From Rickettsiales bacterium (lineage in GTDB: Bacteria; Pseudomonadota; Alphaproteobacteria; Rickettsiales; UBA998), in NCBI GenBank assembly GCA_024304995.1, contig JAMWZD010000001.1, forward strand, positions 449,472-513,471: 64,000 nucleotides of DNA, read 5' to 3'. Each line of letters starts with the position of its first letter. Position 1 is the stretch's first letter. Both the position numbers and the translations under genes were made by a program. Below the pieces are notes generated by a model that was not told the origin of the DNA, searched no databases, and saw nothing but the letters and a program-made list of their open reading frames with translations. Shown here piece after piece: positions 19,829-29,600 of the stretch.

Positions 19829-21526
19829 CTAGTTTTTCTTCACCTGATTAAATATCTTGTTATGCTCAATTGTAAGTTTATCTGCTTTTCCAATAATAAC
19901 ATTTGATGTCGTATTATCGCTAATCTGATTGCTTTCCAGACTGACTTCGGTGGCATTATTAACCAATATTCCAGGAGTTTTGTTTTTATGAATCAGACTG
20001 TTCTTAATCTCCACACGATCAGCCTCGTCAATCACAATACCTGCTGGAGTAACGGCTCCATCTGGCACAGTGCCTGTGATTTCGTTATTTGCCAGACGAA
20101 TCTTACCTTTGGATTTTACGTGGATTCCTATGCCACCCGCGTTCATCACTACATTATCCATCACAGTGCCAGAATCAGCATCTACTAATATGCCCGTCCC
20201 AGTTGCATTAATGATATTCATACCATGCACTTCAATATATTTGCCAGATACTTTCAGTGCTGGCTCACCCGCTGGAACAGCAGATGCATCTATCACCACG
20301 CCATCGCCATCTTCTGCGGCTTTTATCACTACACGCTTACTGTTTGTGCCTTGTGCTGAGAGAGTTTCTGTGCCTTTCAATGTGTAATTACCATTCTCGA
20401 CCAGCACTTCATCCCCTGGCTTTGCCATGGCAACTGCTTTTGCAATAGAAGCCAAAGGACTGTTTTTCGCTCCGCTTGCACCATCTGTACCATTAGCAGA
20501 CACATATATCTTACCATCTGCTGGTGCTGACTGCGTATTGCCGCTACCTGCGTTTTCATCCCCCATTGACTCACTATTGCCAGATGTTTCACCACCCGCA
20601 TTATTTCCACTGCCTGCATTATTTCCACTGCCTGTATTATTTCCACTGCCTGTATTATTCCCGCCACTGGAAGAATTATCAGAACTGTTGCCATTGTTAC
20701 CAGACGGCGCGGATACATTACTGCCACCACCATTAGATGGAGTTGGACTAGCAGTGTTCACAGGCGCTGATCCGCCGCCAGGTACTACATCAGCATAGGA
20801 TGCATTCGCAGCTGCTCTGTAAGAATCCACATAAATCACCGAACCTGGCTTTGCGCCTGCATATAAACCTGCTTTAAAATATGGTCCTTCGGGACATGCT
20901 GTATCTAAAGTTGAGTTTCCTTTTGGTATCAGTACATGCTTTTTGCCATCTATATAAATATCTAAAAACCCTTCTTTTTTGTGAGTCCATTTGGCATGGA
21001 CTACAATATCTGTCCATTTATCTTTAACGATTGGCTGCAGATTATAGGATTTACCGCTACCAGTTCCCATTCTTTGTTTCCACACGCCCCACATGCCATC
21101 TTTCGTTTTCAGATGAAAGCGGCCTTTGGTTCTGCCTGGGCAGCTATTGCCCTGCCAGTCAATAATTTGAGATACATCAGCACCTGTTTGTGTGTAGCCA
21201 CTATTTTCTTTTGGAATGTAAAGTGACCATCCATGCCATAACTCAGTATCTAACGGTAGTCTTGGGCGCATGGCAACTTCCGCGCGCCCTCCACTTTTAA
21301 GCTCTATCCGCAACGCTTGTTTTCCTGTCCGCACAGGGCTTGAAACAGCTTTAGGATCAGGATGCCCTGAACAGCCGCCACAGGGGTTTAAACCATTTAA
21401 TCCATCGCCTTCTTCAAAATCAAAATTATTAATATAATCCGCAGACATAGCTGGATACGAAAATGCTAGAATACCTGCCAGAATAGTGGTTCTTAGATAT
21501 TTTTTTGGTTGATGATATTTAGACAT
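19829..21526 (-). CDS. Secreted polysaccharide-lyase-like protein with beta-helix
   Basis: A 565-residue protein: Sec signal peptide ending near PAMSA (about 29), then a ~220-residue domain resembling the heparin lyase I/polysaccharide lyase fold (LWHGWSLYIPKENSGY, KWTDIVVHAKWTHKKEGFL, VYVDSYRA). A Gly/Ser/Asn-rich linker follows (about 250-335, with GSGNN repeats), then a right-handed beta-helix from KIYVSANGTDGASGAKNSPL to the end. It could bind or cleave an acidic polysaccharide. AGGA lies 8 nt before the ATG. Same architecture and strand as the gene 35 nt upstream. Confidence 0.82.
   Translation of the reverse strand: MSKYHQPKKYLRTTILAGILAFSYPAMSADYINNFDFEEGDGLNGLNPCGGCSGHPDPKAVSSPVRTGKQALRIELKSGGRAEVAMRPRLPLDTELWHGWSLYIPKENSGYTQTGADVSQIIDWQGNSCPGRTKGRFHLKTKDGMWGVWKQRMGTGSGKSYNLQPIVKDKWTDIVVHAKWTHKKEGFLDIYIDGKKHVLIPKGNSTLDTACPEGPYFKAGLYAGAKPGSVIYVDSYRAAANASYADVVPGGGSAPVNTASPTPSNGGGSNVSAPSGNNGNSSDNSSSGGNNTGSGNNTGSGNNAGSGNNAGGETSGNSESMGDENAGSGNTQSAPADGKIYVSANGTDGASGAKNSPLASIAKAVAMAKPGDEVLVENGNYTLKGTETLSAQGTNSKRVVIKAAEDGDGVVIDASAVPAGEPALKVSGKYIEVHGMNIINATGTGILVDADSGTVMDNVVMNAGGIGIHVKSKGKIRLANNEITGTVPDGAVTPAGIVIDEADRVEIKNSLIHKNKTPGILVNNATEVSLESNQISDNTTSNVIIGKADKLTIEHNKIFNQVKKN
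20599..20660. repeat. 18-bp tandem repeat in a linker
   Basis: Three full copies and part of a fourth of an 18-bp unit (CCACTGCCTGYATTATTT) encode GSGNN(T/A) repeats in the linker of the lyase-like protein. The copies are nearly identical at DNA level, so copy number could change by slippage without breaking the frame. Confidence 0.8.
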
Positions 21527-21561
21527 GATAAATTCCTGATTTTAAAATTGATATAGCCTGC

Positions 21562-23445
21562 TTACGCACGTCCTAATCCGAACAATGCGTTTAAAATGGC
21601 CGTAACGATAGATGTGATCAACTCGCGAATAAAGCGTACGATTGGTGCTTCATTATTGGTCTGCTCCGTTGGCACGTTATTTCCACCCGCTGCTTCACCA
21701 GCTTCCAGATCATTATTTGGAGGAGTGGTTGGCTGAGATGGTTGCTCTGGTTTTTGGGCTACATCTGGTTTAGATGGCGCTTCAGGCTGAGTTGGTTGCT
21801 CAGGCTGTTGCGGCTGCTCGGTTGGTTCTGGAGCAGGATCAGCTGGCATTTTCCCATCTGTTCCACGCTCTGCAGATAGATCCGTTGGCTCCAGTTGCAT
21901 TGCCTGAAAGCCTTGCACACCTGCTTCCATCTCACGACATACATTATCTGTCGATTTTAAATTCTTAGGATTTTCAATACCCATAGATGGATTAATAACG
22001 GTTAGCTCAACAGACACATTGTCATTCCCTTTTGCTTCTGCTGGCATAGGTGCTGCATCACTAAAACAATTATTTTTAAAAGATGTTGTACGAAGGTCTG
22101 AACCAGCTGTAGCATAAGTAGCTCCTTTGGTTTCTAATATATTACTATCAAACAAAATATTGTTTGTACCAGTGCGAGGCGCATCAAATCCGAAAGCAGC
22201 GTCACTGGTATTCAACACAGTATTGTTTTGAATCAACCCATCTGATAAAGCTCCTGCCATATTGCCGTCGGATGATGCGAAAGCAGTCGAAACGTCATAT
22301 ACATAATTGTTAGTAATTGTAGCTTTTTTCACATCACCCAACATAATGCCTGCCGCCGATGCAGAATCATTATTTGCCGTTGCCTCATTTGTAGCGTTAT
22401 CAGATGCTTCTTTACCTGCATTTTTACCATCTGCAGTGTTGCTGTTAGACGACGTTGTATTTCCGGTAGCGTCTTTATCGCTTGGTGATGTGCCATTATC
22501 AGACTTTTCATTATTGCCAGATGAAGAGCTGCTACTATTAAGACTGCCAGAAGAACTATTGTTGCCTGTTTTACCGCCAGAACCGCTATTACTATTTGAA
22601 TTGCTATTATTGGATGAATCAGTTGCAACCCCACCAGTTTTTGATTCTCCTGCACCAGTTGCTGCAGGCGCACCCTTTGGCGCAACTTCTTCATAAGAAG
22701 AAGAGGCATCACCTACTTTGATAGAATCAATATATACGGTACGTCCTCCATTTGGTGGATGTCCGTTATAAGCTCCTACTTTCCAATAGCCCGGATTTCC
22801 CATCGTCGAACTATTTTGCTTATTGGTTGCACCTTTGAAGTTCAAAATCTGCTCGCCATTTACCCATGTTCTAACAAAACCGTTATTACTTCTGCTCCAT
22901 CTAAAATTCATGACGAAATCATTCCACTGCCCAAATTTTAATTTCGTGGTGCCTTTTTTACATTCCATTCGGTTGCCACTTCCTGCATAATACACTTTTG
23001 AAATTAAACTTCCATCAGGGTATAATTCTGTGCCTTGTCCTCTTGGATTACCGCATACCCAATCCTGGGAATTATCGTTCCATGTATTTGAATGGTTAAA
23101 ATTTTGTTGGATATGTGTAAACCCGAATTTACCTGGTTTAATATCGTTTTTGTTAACATAAACGCTCCATCCTACCCAGTATTCCTGATCAAGTTTAGGG
23201 GTAAAAGCAGTGGCTTCTGCACGTTCGCCACACATATGTCCAATATGAGCTTTCATTGAACTTTTTCCTGTTCGCGCAACATTGTTAGCGATACTTAATG
23301 TACCGCAACCAGATATTTGCTTTGCAACAACAGGACCTAGCCCATTTTCAAAATCGAAGTTTTTTATTATTTTAGCATTTGAAGGGGCGGAATACGCCAA
23401 AACCGAACCAGCGAGTAAAAATAGTTTTAAATTTTTCATATTCAT
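21562..23445 (-). CDS. Secreted polysaccharide-lyase-like protein, second paralogue
   Basis: A 627-residue protein with signal peptide (cleavage near APSNA, about 24), then KIIKNFDFENG and a lyase-like domain (YWVGWSVYVNKNDIKPG, GQWNDFVMNFRWSRSNNGF, VYIDSIKVGDA) matching the downstream protein. A Ser/Asn-rich linker (about 265-360) precedes a short beta-helix-like stretch (ATITNNYVYDVSTAF, GLIQNNTVLNTSD). A Pro/Glu/Gln-rich segment (about 520-590) and a hydrophobic C-terminal helix (FIRELITSIVTAILNALFG) finish it. The last helix could anchor the protein; the linker and tail are absent from simple lyases. Confidence 0.8.
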   Translation of the reverse strand: MNMKNLKLFLLAGSVLAYSAPSNAKIIKNFDFENGLGPVVAKQISGCGTLSIANNVARTGKSSMKAHIGHMCGERAEATAFTPKLDQEYWVGWSVYVNKNDIKPGKFGFTHIQQNFNHSNTWNDNSQDWVCGNPRGQGTELYPDGSLISKVYYAGSGNRMECKKGTTKLKFGQWNDFVMNFRWSRSNNGFVRTWVNGEQILNFKGATNKQNSSTMGNPGYWKVGAYNGHPPNGGRTVYIDSIKVGDASSSYEEVAPKGAPAATGAGESKTGGVATDSSNNSNSNSNSGSGGKTGNNSSSGSLNSSSSSSGNNEKSDNGTSPSDKDATGNTTSSNSNTADGKNAGKEASDNATNEATANNDSASAAGIMLGDVKKATITNNYVYDVSTAFASSDGNMAGALSDGLIQNNTVLNTSDAAFGFDAPRTGTNNILFDSNILETKGATYATAGSDLRTTSFKNNCFSDAAPMPAEAKGNDNVSVELTVINPSMGIENPKNLKSTDNVCREMEAGVQGFQAMQLEPTDLSAERGTDGKMPADPAPEPTEQPQQPEQPTQPEAPSKPDVAQKPEQPSQPTTPPNNDLEAGEAAGGNNVPTEQTNNEAPIVRFIRELITSIVTAILNALFGLGRA

Positions 23446-23563
23446 ATAGCACTTATAGTTAATAATTAGTTAACCGTAACACAAATGTAATATTAATTCT
23501 AATAAAAAAATATCTATACTTCATTTTTACTGATTTAATTAAGTAGATTCATGTAAAACATAA

Positions 23564-24274
23564 TTATATATTGGTAGAGCTTATAAACGCCCTGAACAAT
23601 CTTCGAGCATGATTTGCGTGGGGCATTAATTCAGGATGCCATTGCACGCCAATGTAGAATATGCCATCTGTTGATTGACGATGTTCGATTGCCTGCACCA
23701 AACCATTTTCTTCTTTTGATGCAATGCGCAATTCTGTCGCCACATCTTTGACCGCCTGATGATGAATACTATTGACGCGGTAATGCGTATCGCCCCCCAT
23801 AATATGATATAAGGTAGTTTCAGGATTAATGGTGATTCTGCGTCGCCCTATGATTTTGCTGATCATGCTGTTATTGGGCAGAAAATCCTCCAGCACATCT
23901 TTCGCTTCCTGATATAATGTGCCACCCAACGCCACATTCATCATCTGCATTCCGCGGCAAATGCCTAACACAGGTTTTTTTGCCGCTAATGCATAATGAA
24001 TAATGTCATATTCGAGCATGTCCCGCGCATCATCAAAACTCATATTCAATATTGCCAGAGGCTCTCCGTATCGCTTCGGGTTGATGTCCCCTCCCCCTGA
24101 AATGATGAAGCCATCATAATCAGACATGCTCACACCCGATGCAGCAGTGATGCGTTGCGGCACGCCCCCGCTCAGGGTCACCATGAATTTTGTAAATTTC
24201 CAGAGCAGCCTTCCACCTTTCTCTGGTGCGGTCACTCCTATGCGCGGTTTACGCTGCGCCATAGTCAAACTCAT
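23564..24274 (-). CDS. Class-I glutamine-amidotransferase-like hydrolase (peptidase C26)
   Basis: A 236-residue enzyme of the gamma-glutamyl-gamma-aminobutyrate hydrolase (PuuD) family. The nucleophile is the Cys in LGICRGMQMMN; the catalytic His and Glu are in GVQWHPE; ISGGGDINPKRYGE is the family's N-terminal loop. It starts inside the end of the amidoligase gene (26-nt overlap; 14 nt if the ATG four codons later is used), so the two work together. Such pairs are known: predicted amidoligases are often linked to this hydrolase type. Here it probably cleaves or recycles a gamma-glutamyl-type amide bond. Confidence 0.88.
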   Translation of the reverse strand: MSLTMAQRKPRIGVTAPEKGGRLLWKFTKFMVTLSGGVPQRITAASGVSMSDYDGFIISGGGDINPKRYGEPLAILNMSFDDARDMLEYDIIHYALAAKKPVLGICRGMQMMNVALGGTLYQEAKDVLEDFLPNNSMISKIIGRRRITINPETTLYHIMGGDTHYRVNSIHHQAVKDVATELRIASKEENGLVQAIEHRQSTDGIFYIGVQWHPELMPHANHARRLFRAFISSTNI

Positions 24275-25262
24275 ATATCAGTATTTGCACCCAGTCAGCT
24301 TCGCTTAAGTAAAACTGGTCTTTATCTGCTTTCAGGAATCTGTCTGCCATATCGCGCAATCTTTGTGCATCGGCGGCCAGTGTTTCAACTTCAATCCAGT
24401 AATTCCAGTCACGTGAAATATGCCAGTCAGCATTGTCAATTTCGCAGTTGGGCAGGCGATAATGAAATGCTGGTCGTGATTTAATTAAAGCCTGCATGTC
24501 CTTTGGCATTTTATGTATGGTATCTGGCAATAAATGGCTTAACAAGGGCAGCAAATCCAGCGCTCGACTGCGTGTGGGGTTGTATTGAATATAATCATCA
24601 CGGAATGTTTCCAGATCAGGCGAGTAATCCTCGCGCAATATCAGGCGTGTATAATCTTTTGGAAAAGGGTCAATATAGGTCAGAAATCTGCGTGAAATAT
24701 CTACCTTCATTACTTTTTTCAGCCACGGATATAACAGCAAAAATGCGCGTAATATTGAGCATATATAGCCCACATCTTCTGAGGCAATTTCGATGTTGAT
24801 ATGCATACCAAACGCATTGGTAACGCGGGCGCGTGTGCCAACAGCTTCATGTTTTCGCAGCTGCTCCAGCAATGTGACCAATGTGTCAAACTGCTCCATA
24901 TGCATAGGCGGTGTTACGACTTCAACAGGCACTAAAATGCCCGCTGCCTGCCCTATCCATTCACTTACCTGACGCTTGAGAGATGAAAAATCAAGCAGAT
25001 CATCCCTTGTGTCGTCTCTGTTTTCCAGTTGCGCAACAAGATCTTTCACTGGTTTGGCGTCCAGCTCCACCGTAAAATCTCCAATAGATGTGTCCTGTAT
25101 GGTATATTCAAGGGAATGTCGGGCAGATATAGTGCCGCCGAAAATATCTGCAATTAAGCTGGCGCACACTTCTGGCTTGATCACCGCCATTTCAAATTCA
25201 AAACCAGCCCTGCGTGCATTACCGTCACAACCAGTTTTTTGTGGAAAACTATAAAATGTCAT
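24249..25262 (-). CDS. Putative amidoligase (glutamine-synthetase fold)
   Basis: A 337-residue predicted COOH-NH2 ligase of the amidoligase family (PF12224 type). Conserved blocks are RAGFEFEM near the N-terminus (metal/ATP-site glutamates), VPVEVVTPP, NAFGMHINIE, and the C-terminal RPAFHYRLPNCEIDN followed by a Trp-rich WNYWIEVE. The family is thought to make amide or peptide bonds on small molecules or peptides; the substrate here is unknown. Translationally overlapped with the hydrolase gene downstream, divergent from the LuxR-type regulator. Confidence 0.85.
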   Translation of the reverse strand: MTFYSFPQKTGCDGNARRAGFEFEMAVIKPEVCASLIADIFGGTISARHSLEYTIQDTSIGDFTVELDAKPVKDLVAQLENRDDTRDDLLDFSSLKRQVSEWIGQAAGILVPVEVVTPPMHMEQFDTLVTLLEQLRKHEAVGTRARVTNAFGMHINIEIASEDVGYICSILRAFLLLYPWLKKVMKVDISRRFLTYIDPFPKDYTRLILREDYSPDLETFRDDYIQYNPTRSRALDLLPLLSHLLPDTIHKMPKDMQALIKSRPAFHYRLPNCEIDNADWHISRDWNYWIEVETLAADAQRLRDMADRFLKADKDQFYLSEADWVQILIYEFDYGAA

Positions 25263-25397
25263 ATATTACACGCTAATATGGTTGCAGCTAAAAATGTCAT
25301 GATGAATGATACTACACCTTTCTTTGACGGCTATATTCATAAGAATGTCATTATATAATACTATAATTCATTTTCAAAAAGATATACTATTATAAGT

Positions 25398-26168
25398 ATG
25401 ATTGAAGATTTTATTGAGCAAAGCAATCGTTGCGAGAATATTGACAGCCTGCTTCAGCTATATCGTGAGGCGATTAAACAGCTGGGCTTTGAAAAACTGA
25501 CCTATACATTCATGACAGATCATTATTCAGTCGGTCAGCAGGCAGGGCATAATATTCAATCGAACTATCCTGAAGAATGGCTCACTTATTATTCCGAAAA
25601 ACGCCTTTATAATGTTGATCCAACCATTACGAAAGCCCTGAATTTTAATCAGGCATTTGCATGGCAGGAAGTGACAGACAGTCAGTTCATTTCTCCTGAG
25701 CAAAAGCTGATGATGCTTCAAGCACAGGAGTCTGGGTTACTTTCGGGGATTAGCGTTCCGCTGCATCGCGGCAATGGAGAAATTGCAGGAATCGGGCTTG
25801 CGAGTGACACTCTGATGGACATTGATAAAAATACGCTCTCCCGCATAAAACTTTTGAGCGAACAGTTTCATATGGTGTATTGCGAGCTTATTAGCAGACA
25901 AAGCCCAACGCAGCAAACTGTCACACTCACAAAACGTGAAGAAGAAGTGCTGAAATGGTATATTGCAGGCAAAAGCAAATCAGTTATCGCAGATATATTA
26001 TATTGCAGTGAATCCAACATCCGTTTCCATCTGAAAAACTGCTATAAAAAATTTAATGTGCATGACAAATTCGGGTTGATTGCCAAAGCAGTCAGGCATG
26101 GCTATATCCCGTTTGACCGAATTGGCATTAACACCATTTTTGATGAACCTATATCGTCGTACAGGTGA
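25398..26168 (+). CDS. LuxR-type autoinducer-binding transcription regulator
   Basis: A 256-residue regulator. The N-terminal autoinducer-binding domain (about 15-165) keeps the residues typical of acyl-homoserine-lactone binders: W and Y in EEWLTYYSEKRL, DP in NVDPTI, W in AFAWQEV and G in GLLSGISVPLH. The C-terminal LuxR helix-turn-helix is LTKREEEVLKWYIAGKSKSV with HLKNCYKKFNV. No luxI-type synthase is in the window, so it is a LuxR solo here. It is divergent from the amidoligase pair and upstream of the FHA-like gene. Confidence 0.92.
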   Translation: MIEDFIEQSNRCENIDSLLQLYREAIKQLGFEKLTYTFMTDHYSVGQQAGHNIQSNYPEEWLTYYSEKRLYNVDPTITKALNFNQAFAWQEVTDSQFISPEQKLMMLQAQESGLLSGISVPLHRGNGEIAGIGLASDTLMDIDKNTLSRIKLLSEQFHMVYCELISRQSPTQQTVTLTKREEEVLKWYIAGKSKSVIADILYCSESNIRFHLKNCYKKFNVHDKFGLIAKAVRHGYIPFDRIGINTIFDEPISSYR

Positions 26169-26225
26169 TTTTATATCTCACTTCAGATATTATTTTCCTT
26201 TCTAACACAGATACGGAAAATGGTT

Positions 26226-26552
26226 ATGACGAATAAAAGAGATGATTTACCTGACGACATTAAAGAAAATATCAGTCTGGCATTTATGACGCTTCTGCGT
26301 TCAGATAAAAATGCGTTACCGAATGATTTGCAGATTATTCTTACTGAATTTATTGACAATCTGATTGACTGGGGCAGAATTAATATCACTAATTTTGACA
26401 GTATTTGCCTGTCAGATAATATTTCCAGAATAACGGGTAAAAGATTCACTGCAGCGTACATCGAATCATATTTTTTCGAAAATATGTATGGGATGCATTA
26501 TGAAGAAAATTCACAAGCCCGCACCGCAGGCGCACTGGAATATGCTGAATAA
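26226..26552 (+). CDS. Small hypothetical protein
   Basis: About 108 residues, acidic and Asp/Ile/Asn-rich (DDLPDDIKENISLAFMTLLR, ILTEFIDNLIDWGRINITNF). An ATG 6 nt upstream is possible, but GGA lies 8 nt before the chosen ATG. I do not recognise the family. It follows the luxR gene by 57 nt on the same strand and precedes the FHA-like gene by 74 nt. Confidence 0.6.
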   Translation: MTNKRDDLPDDIKENISLAFMTLLRSDKNALPNDLQIILTEFIDNLIDWGRINITNFDSICLSDNISRITGKRFTAAYIESYFFENMYGMHYEENSQARTAGALEYAE

Positions 26553-26613
26553 CGCACACGGTAACCTGAAACGATTGCCAACACACATTTATTAAATAGT
26601 TAATATTTTTAAT

Positions 26614-26633
26614 GTAACATGATTGCATGTTAC
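26614..26633. promoter_or_regulatory. 20-bp inverted repeat over the FHA-like start codon
   Basis: GTAACATG-ATTG-CATGTTAC is a perfect 8-4-8 dyad. The start codon (26627-26629) lies inside its right arm. Its 20-bp size is that of a lux-box-type operator, and a LuxR gene lies 450 nt upstream, but in RNA it would also fold over the start codon. Sequence alone cannot tell the two apart. Confidence 0.5.
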
Positions 26634-29600
26634 GTCTATCAGGATATTATTCTTCTACCAGTCTTAGCGCTCTTGTGCTGGGGGCAATGCTGTCCTCCCC
26701 TGCTTTCTGCGCGCCTGATGGCGGCGTGGTGACACATGGGCAGGCAGATATATCCGCACCTGCTGAGGGGCATGTTGTCATCAACCAGCATACGAACAAA
26801 GCAGTTATCAACTGGAATAACTTTGATAATAACGCAGGCGAACATACTGAATTTCGGCAGCCATCACGCAACGCGGCGACCTTAAACCGCATCACCAATA
26901 ACGCTCCTACCAGCATTGACGGAAAACTGACTGCCAACGGCAATGTGGTGGTGGTCAACCCTAATGGCATTGTGTTTGGCAGAAACGCCAAAGTGGATGT
27001 GGGCGGGCTGGTTGCCAGCACGGCAGATATTGCAGATAAGAATTTCATGCAGGGCACTCTGGGCTTTGACCGCCCTGGCGCACCAGATGCCGCGATTATC
27101 AATCATGGCTCTATCACCGCCAAAGATGCAGGGCTGGTGGGGCTGGTAGCACCGAACGTCGAAAATCATGGGGTGATTACGGCAAATCTTGGACGGGTGC
27201 AGCTTGCCTCTGGTGATACTGCTACGGTTGATCTGCACGGGGATGGGCTGATAGAAATTGCCGTGACAGACAAAGTACAATCGCAACTCGTGGTGAATAC
27301 GGGCAGTATTAAGGCAGAAGGTGGCACCATTGCTCTCACCGCTGCCGCAGGCGGTGATATTGTCAACAGCCTCATTCACGCGGAAGGCGAATTGCTTGCC
27401 CCTTCCATTCAGCAACAGAACGGAAAAATAATCATTACAGGGAAGGATAGTGATATTACTATAGATGGGCATCTGGCTGCCTCGGGCGCACAAAAAGCTG
27501 GAAACATCACCATCGGAGGTGACTTTCAGGGCAAAGGAAACACGCCAACTGCACGCACAACAAATGTCAGCACGCAAAGTATCATTGCAGCTAATTCTGA
27601 ACAATCAGGAGATGGCGGTGAAATTATTATCTGGTCTGATAACGATACAAAAATAGACGGCACAATTGAAGCAAAGGGTGCCGCTTCTGGCAAAGGAGGC
27701 TTTGTAGAAACCTCTGGCAAGGAAACACTTACCGTATCTGAAAATGCAACGGTTGATACTGGCGGAGGCACATGGTTGCTTGATCCGACTGACATTACCA
27801 TCAACAACTCTGGCGCTGCAAACACGGTGAGCGCTGCGACCATTACAACAGGCTTGTCCACAGGAAATGTGGTGATTCATACGGGTAATGCTGGTTCAGA
27901 TGCGGGTGATATCACGATTAATGAAAACATCGTCTATAATTCCACACATGATTTATCGTTGCTTGCACATCGTCATATCAACGCTAATGCCAACGTGCAA
28001 AATGGTTCGGATGGTGACGTGAATCTTATCGCAGGATGGAATGGCACCACAGGATATACCCCAGGCGCAGCAGGATATGCAAGCCCAAGCAATATTATCC
28101 TAAATGCATCAGATGCGAATGGAATTCTGAATAGTGCTAATAACGCATATGGTAATAATAATGGTGCCGTGAATATCAATAACTCTGCAAATAACGAGTC
28201 TGTTGCTGTAGGGTCGCAAAATGGTTCGACGACAGTCGCTGGTTACAATATAAATATTGTTGCGGGTAATACAGTGAGTGACTACGCGCAAATAGGAAAT
28301 ACTAATAATAGTAACGGGGATATTAAAGTTCATGCAACACAGGATGTTGTGATTCAAGGTGGCACGACAGGTAATGATCAATATGCAAAAATCGGACATG
28401 GGACTCATGGAACAAATCAAAATCTGGCAGGTAATATTACCGTAACTGCAGGTAATGATATCATTATAACAGATGGAATATTAGATAGAAGTGATGCTCA
28501 AATTGGGCATGGAGGATTTAATTCAGCAGGGAATAAATCTGGTAATATTGATATTGAAGCAACAAGAGATGTTTCATTAACACAGCGCGGAAGTCATGAC
28601 ACGGGTGCAAAAATTGGGCATGATGGCATCACAGCAGCGACGAGTTTCAATACGGTTTCTGGTAATATTAATGTTGCCGCAAGAGATATTACTATGAGCG
28701 GTGTAGATTCTGGAAGTTCTGCAAAAATTGTTCAGATTGGAAATGGCAATAGGTTTTCATCGGGTTCTGTTTCTGGCAATATTAATATTACCACAACTCG
28801 AAATCTTAACATGAATAATGGACAAATGGTGCAAATTGGTCATGGCTCATCCCAAGGGTTTGGGAGTGGCACTAGGCAGGGTAACATTACCGTAAACGTC
28901 GGAAATGAATTAAGCCTCACTGGGAGCAATCCAAACTCTGGTTATATCGGACATAAATCGTCAAGCGGTACAAGCGCAGTTACTAACGCAAATGTGCGCT
29001 TACAGGCAGACGCACTTGATTTCAGTGCCGCCACAACAAATACATTTAATATTAACAACACCAATTTCATCTCGCGCCTGAAAGACGCTATGAAAGGCGG
29101 CGACGTTATCATTGCCTCCACTGGAACGAACGGACTTACATGGTCGAACAATCTTGAGATTGCTGACAGTGACGATATCACCAGCAATCTTACCCTGCTT
29201 TCTGCGCGTGACATTAACATGAATGCGTCTATTGAACATAAAGAACGAAATCTGGTGGCAGATGGGTCATCCACAAATGCGCAAGTGAACCTGATTGCAG
29301 GGTGGGATGGCAGCACAGGATTTTCAAATGCAACTGATACTACGTTTGATGTCACAACCATCAGAGCAAATACAAATAGCTTCGGTAATAATAACGGATC
29401 TGCGAACATCAACAACGCCAGCGCATCACAAGCGGTTATTGTTGGTTCTCATGATGGTGAAACCAATGTGGCAGGTTATGACGTTACGCTACAGGCAGGT
29501 GATAATAATGCTGAGTTTGCGCACATTGGTGCCGTTGTTACAGGCAATAACCAAACACGAACAGGCAATATTCGGGTGGATGCAAAAAATGACATTACGA

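Noticed and set aside
21774-21968. Open frame of 64 codons on the plus strand across the Pro/Gln-rich region of the second lyase-like gene
   Set aside because: It is the mirror of a low-complexity coding region and shows no features of its own.
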